A stretch of 64,000 nt of DNA, taken from Pseudomonadota bacterium (lineage in GTDB: Bacteria > Pseudomonadota > Gammaproteobacteria > Burkholderiales > Rhodocyclaceae). The stretch covers positions 62,001 to 126,000 of the forward strand of contig JAFEDI010000079.1 in assembly GCA_018241725.1 (NCBI GenBank). The letters run 5' to 3'. The first letter of the stretch is position 1. Each line of letters begins with the position of its first letter. Both the position numbers and the translations under genes were made by a program. Positions 62,607 through 64,000 of this stretch are shown in pieces. Below the pieces are notes generated by a model. The model saw only the letters and a program-made list of their open reading frames with translations. It made no database searches and was not told where the DNA came from.

Positions 62607-63656
62607 ATGACCGAAGCCCCCCTGCGACTCACCGAATTGTCTCACGGCGGCGGATGCGGCTGCAAAATCGCGCCCGCTGTACTGAGCGAAATGCTCGCCC
62701 ACATGCCAGCCGCCCAGCCCTTCGCCAACCTGCTGGTGGGCACCGAGACGGCGGACGACGCCGCGGTGTGGCGCCTCAACGACGAGCAGGCCCTGATCGC
62801 CACCACCGACTTCTTCATGCCGATCGTGGACGACCCCTACGATTTCGGGCGCATTGCCGCCACCAACGCCCTGTCGGACGTCTACGCGATGGGCGGCACG
62901 CCGATCATGGCGCTGGCCATCGTCGGCATGCCGGTGAACAAGCTTCCGCTGGCGGCGATCGGACGCATCCTTGAAGGCGGCGCTGCGGTCTGCGCCGATG
63001 CCGGCATTCCGGTGGCAGGCGGCCACAGCATCGATTCGCCGGAGCCGATCTATGGCCTGGTCGCCCTCGGCATCGCTCATCCGGACGTGATCAAGCGCAA
63101 CCGGGATGCCCGCGAGGGCGATGTGCTGGTTCTGGGCAAGCCCCTCGGTGTCGGCATCCTCGGCTCGGCGATGAAGAAGGGCGTGCTCGACGCCGACGGC
63201 TACGCGCAGATGCTTGCCACCACCACCCGCCTCAACAAGGTCGGCCCGGCGCTGGCCAGGCTGCCGGGCGTGCATGCGCTGACCGATGTCACAGGCTTCG
63301 GCCTGCTCGGCCATCTGCTGGAAGTGTGCCGCGGCGCCGGCCTGGGCGCGACGGTGGACGCTGGCGCCCTACCCGTCATGCCGGCGGCAATCCCGTTTGC
63401 GAAACAAGGCATCGGCCCCGGCGCCATCGCCCGCAACCTGGCGAGCTGCGGCGACGACGTGCTGTTTGCCGAAGGCGTGGAGGAATGGCAACGCAGCGTG
63501 ATGGCCGATGCACAGACCAGCGGCGGCCTGCTGGTGGCCTGCTCACCCGAGACCGTCGATACGGTGCTCACGACTTTCCGTGAAGGCGGCTTCGTGGAAG
63601 CCGCAGTCATCGGACGGGTTCATTCCGGGGCCCCCAAAGTTACGGTGCGCTCCTGA
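62607..63656 (+). CDS. selD: Selenophosphate synthase
   Basis: 349 residues from MTEAPLRL, chosen because AGGAAACAGAG precedes it. The active site has Cys, not selenocysteine (GGGCGCKIAP); DDAAVW and the Gly-rich DVTGFGLLGHL motif are intact. Makes selenophosphate from selenide and ATP, supplying MnmH encoded next to it. Confidence 0.96.
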   Translation: MTEAPLRLTELSHGGGCGCKIAPAVLSEMLAHMPAAQPFANLLVGTETADDAAVWRLNDEQALIATTDFFMPIVDDPYDFGRIAATNALSDVYAMGGTPIMALAIVGMPVNKLPLAAIGRILEGGAAVCADAGIPVAGGHSIDSPEPIYGLVALGIAHPDVIKRNRDAREGDVLVLGKPLGVGILGSAMKKGVLDADGYAQMLATTTRLNKVGPALARLPGVHALTDVTGFGLLGHLLEVCRGAGLGATVDAGALPVMPAAIPFAKQGIGPGAIARNLASCGDDVLFAEGVEEWQRSVMADAQTSGGLLVACSPETVDTVLTTFREGGFVEAAVIGRVHSGAPKVTVRS

Positions 63657-63674
63657 TGCCCGGCCAGGGCGCGG

Positions 63675-64000
63675 CTAGGGTTCGCGGATCGACTCGTCGA
63701 GCGCCTTGACCAGCGGCCACACCAGATAGGACATGACACTGCGCTTACCGACCACGATTTCGGCGCTCAGCGTCATGCCCGGCAGCAGTCGGGCATGCTC
63801 GGGCATCCTCTTGAGCTGCCCGCCGTCGAGACGCAGCCGACTGGTATAAAACGCCGTGGCAGAGCCCGCTGCTTCCTTACGGAAGGCATCTTCACTGATG
63901 GTCCGCAACTGAGCCGGCACCGTTCCATGGCGCTGGAACGGATAGGCGTCGAACTTCAGATGTGCCGTATCGCCCACCTTCAGATAACCCACATCCATGG
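63675..64000 (-). CDS. HlyD-family membrane fusion protein, C-terminal part
   Basis: At least 107 residues, running off the window's end at the N-terminal side. Beta-barrel pattern of HlyD adaptors: LKVGDTAHLKFDAYPFQRHG and LLPGMTLSAEIVVGKRSVM, ending in ALDESIREP. Part of a type I secretion system; the ABC transporter should lie just beyond the window. Confidence 0.88.
   Translation of the reverse strand, partial: MDVGYLKVGDTAHLKFDAYPFQRHGTVPAQLRTISEDAFRKEAAGSATAFYTSRLRLDGGQLKRMPEHARLLPGMTLSAEIVVGKRSVMSYLVWPLVKALDESIREP

Noticed and set aside
62607-63656. Selenocysteine in SelD
   Set aside because: The active-site codon is a normal Cys and no in-frame TGA occurs.

Overview
The window reads as chromosomal DNA of a GC-rich betaproteobacterium, most likely in the Rhodocyclales (Azoarcus/Thauera/Zoogloea/Dechloromonas relatives). 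The pointers are very similar homologues of the Azotobacter molybdenum storage protein, a denitrification nosDFYL cluster, many large hybrid sensor kinases, an AHL-type LuxR solo, and strong codon bias toward G/C. The genus cannot be fixed from the sequence alone. No rRNA, tRNA or CRISPR array was seen.

Layout. 1-2453: end of a DUF4015 protein and a fused serine hydrolase-NamZ muropeptide enzyme. 2484-8982: lone HicA-like toxin, a broken sensor kinase, a 1198-residue hybrid kinase, two unknown genes and a universal stress protein. 9047-10701: mosA and mosB on the minus strand. 11282-15024: Baeyer-Villiger-type monooxygenase plus alpha/beta hydrolase with a convergent AraC regulator. 15228-17791: LuxR solo, a lux-box-like palindrome, a DUF4214 protein and an amphipathic helical protein. 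18489-25756: signalling block (hemerythrin-LuxR fusion, diguanylate cyclase, tandem receiver protein, MEDS protein, hybrid kinase, cNMP-binding protein). 26025-29386: a probable halohydrin dehalogenase, a carboxymuconolactone decarboxylase-like protein, and a MerR-controlled DUF2798/flavodoxin/DUF2938 group. 29544-36256: hybrid kinase with a solute-binding sensor, LysR regulator, MFS transporter, small membrane protein, ABM protein and polysaccharide deacetylase.

36.6-43.1 kb is a defence island, visibly less GC-rich than its surroundings. It holds a DRT2-type antiviral reverse transcriptase with its upstream non-coding RNA, a convergent SPARSA operon (Sir2-APAZ plus short Argonaute), and the frameshifted remnant of a type I restriction-like gene. 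The sequence upstream of the reverse transcriptase contains what looks like the hidden repetitive gene of this system: a 129-base template bounded by GCAG direct repeats. Joined head to tail on the minus strand, it makes a near-consensus sigma70 promoter (TTGACA-N17-TACAAT), a Shine-Dalgarno site, and an uninterrupted frame of 43 codons per repeat.

43.5-64 kb returns to core genes: a 21-base tandem repeat array, a HAD phosphatase, a large bifunctional penicillin-binding protein, nosDFYL with two extra small genes and a second NosL-like protein, a three-gene cell-wall set, hom and alaA, a Mth938-domain protein, a peroxiredoxin, PIN-PhoH, a receiver-HPt protein, divergent mnmH/selD for selenouridine tRNA modification, and the C-terminus of an HlyD-type secretion adaptor.
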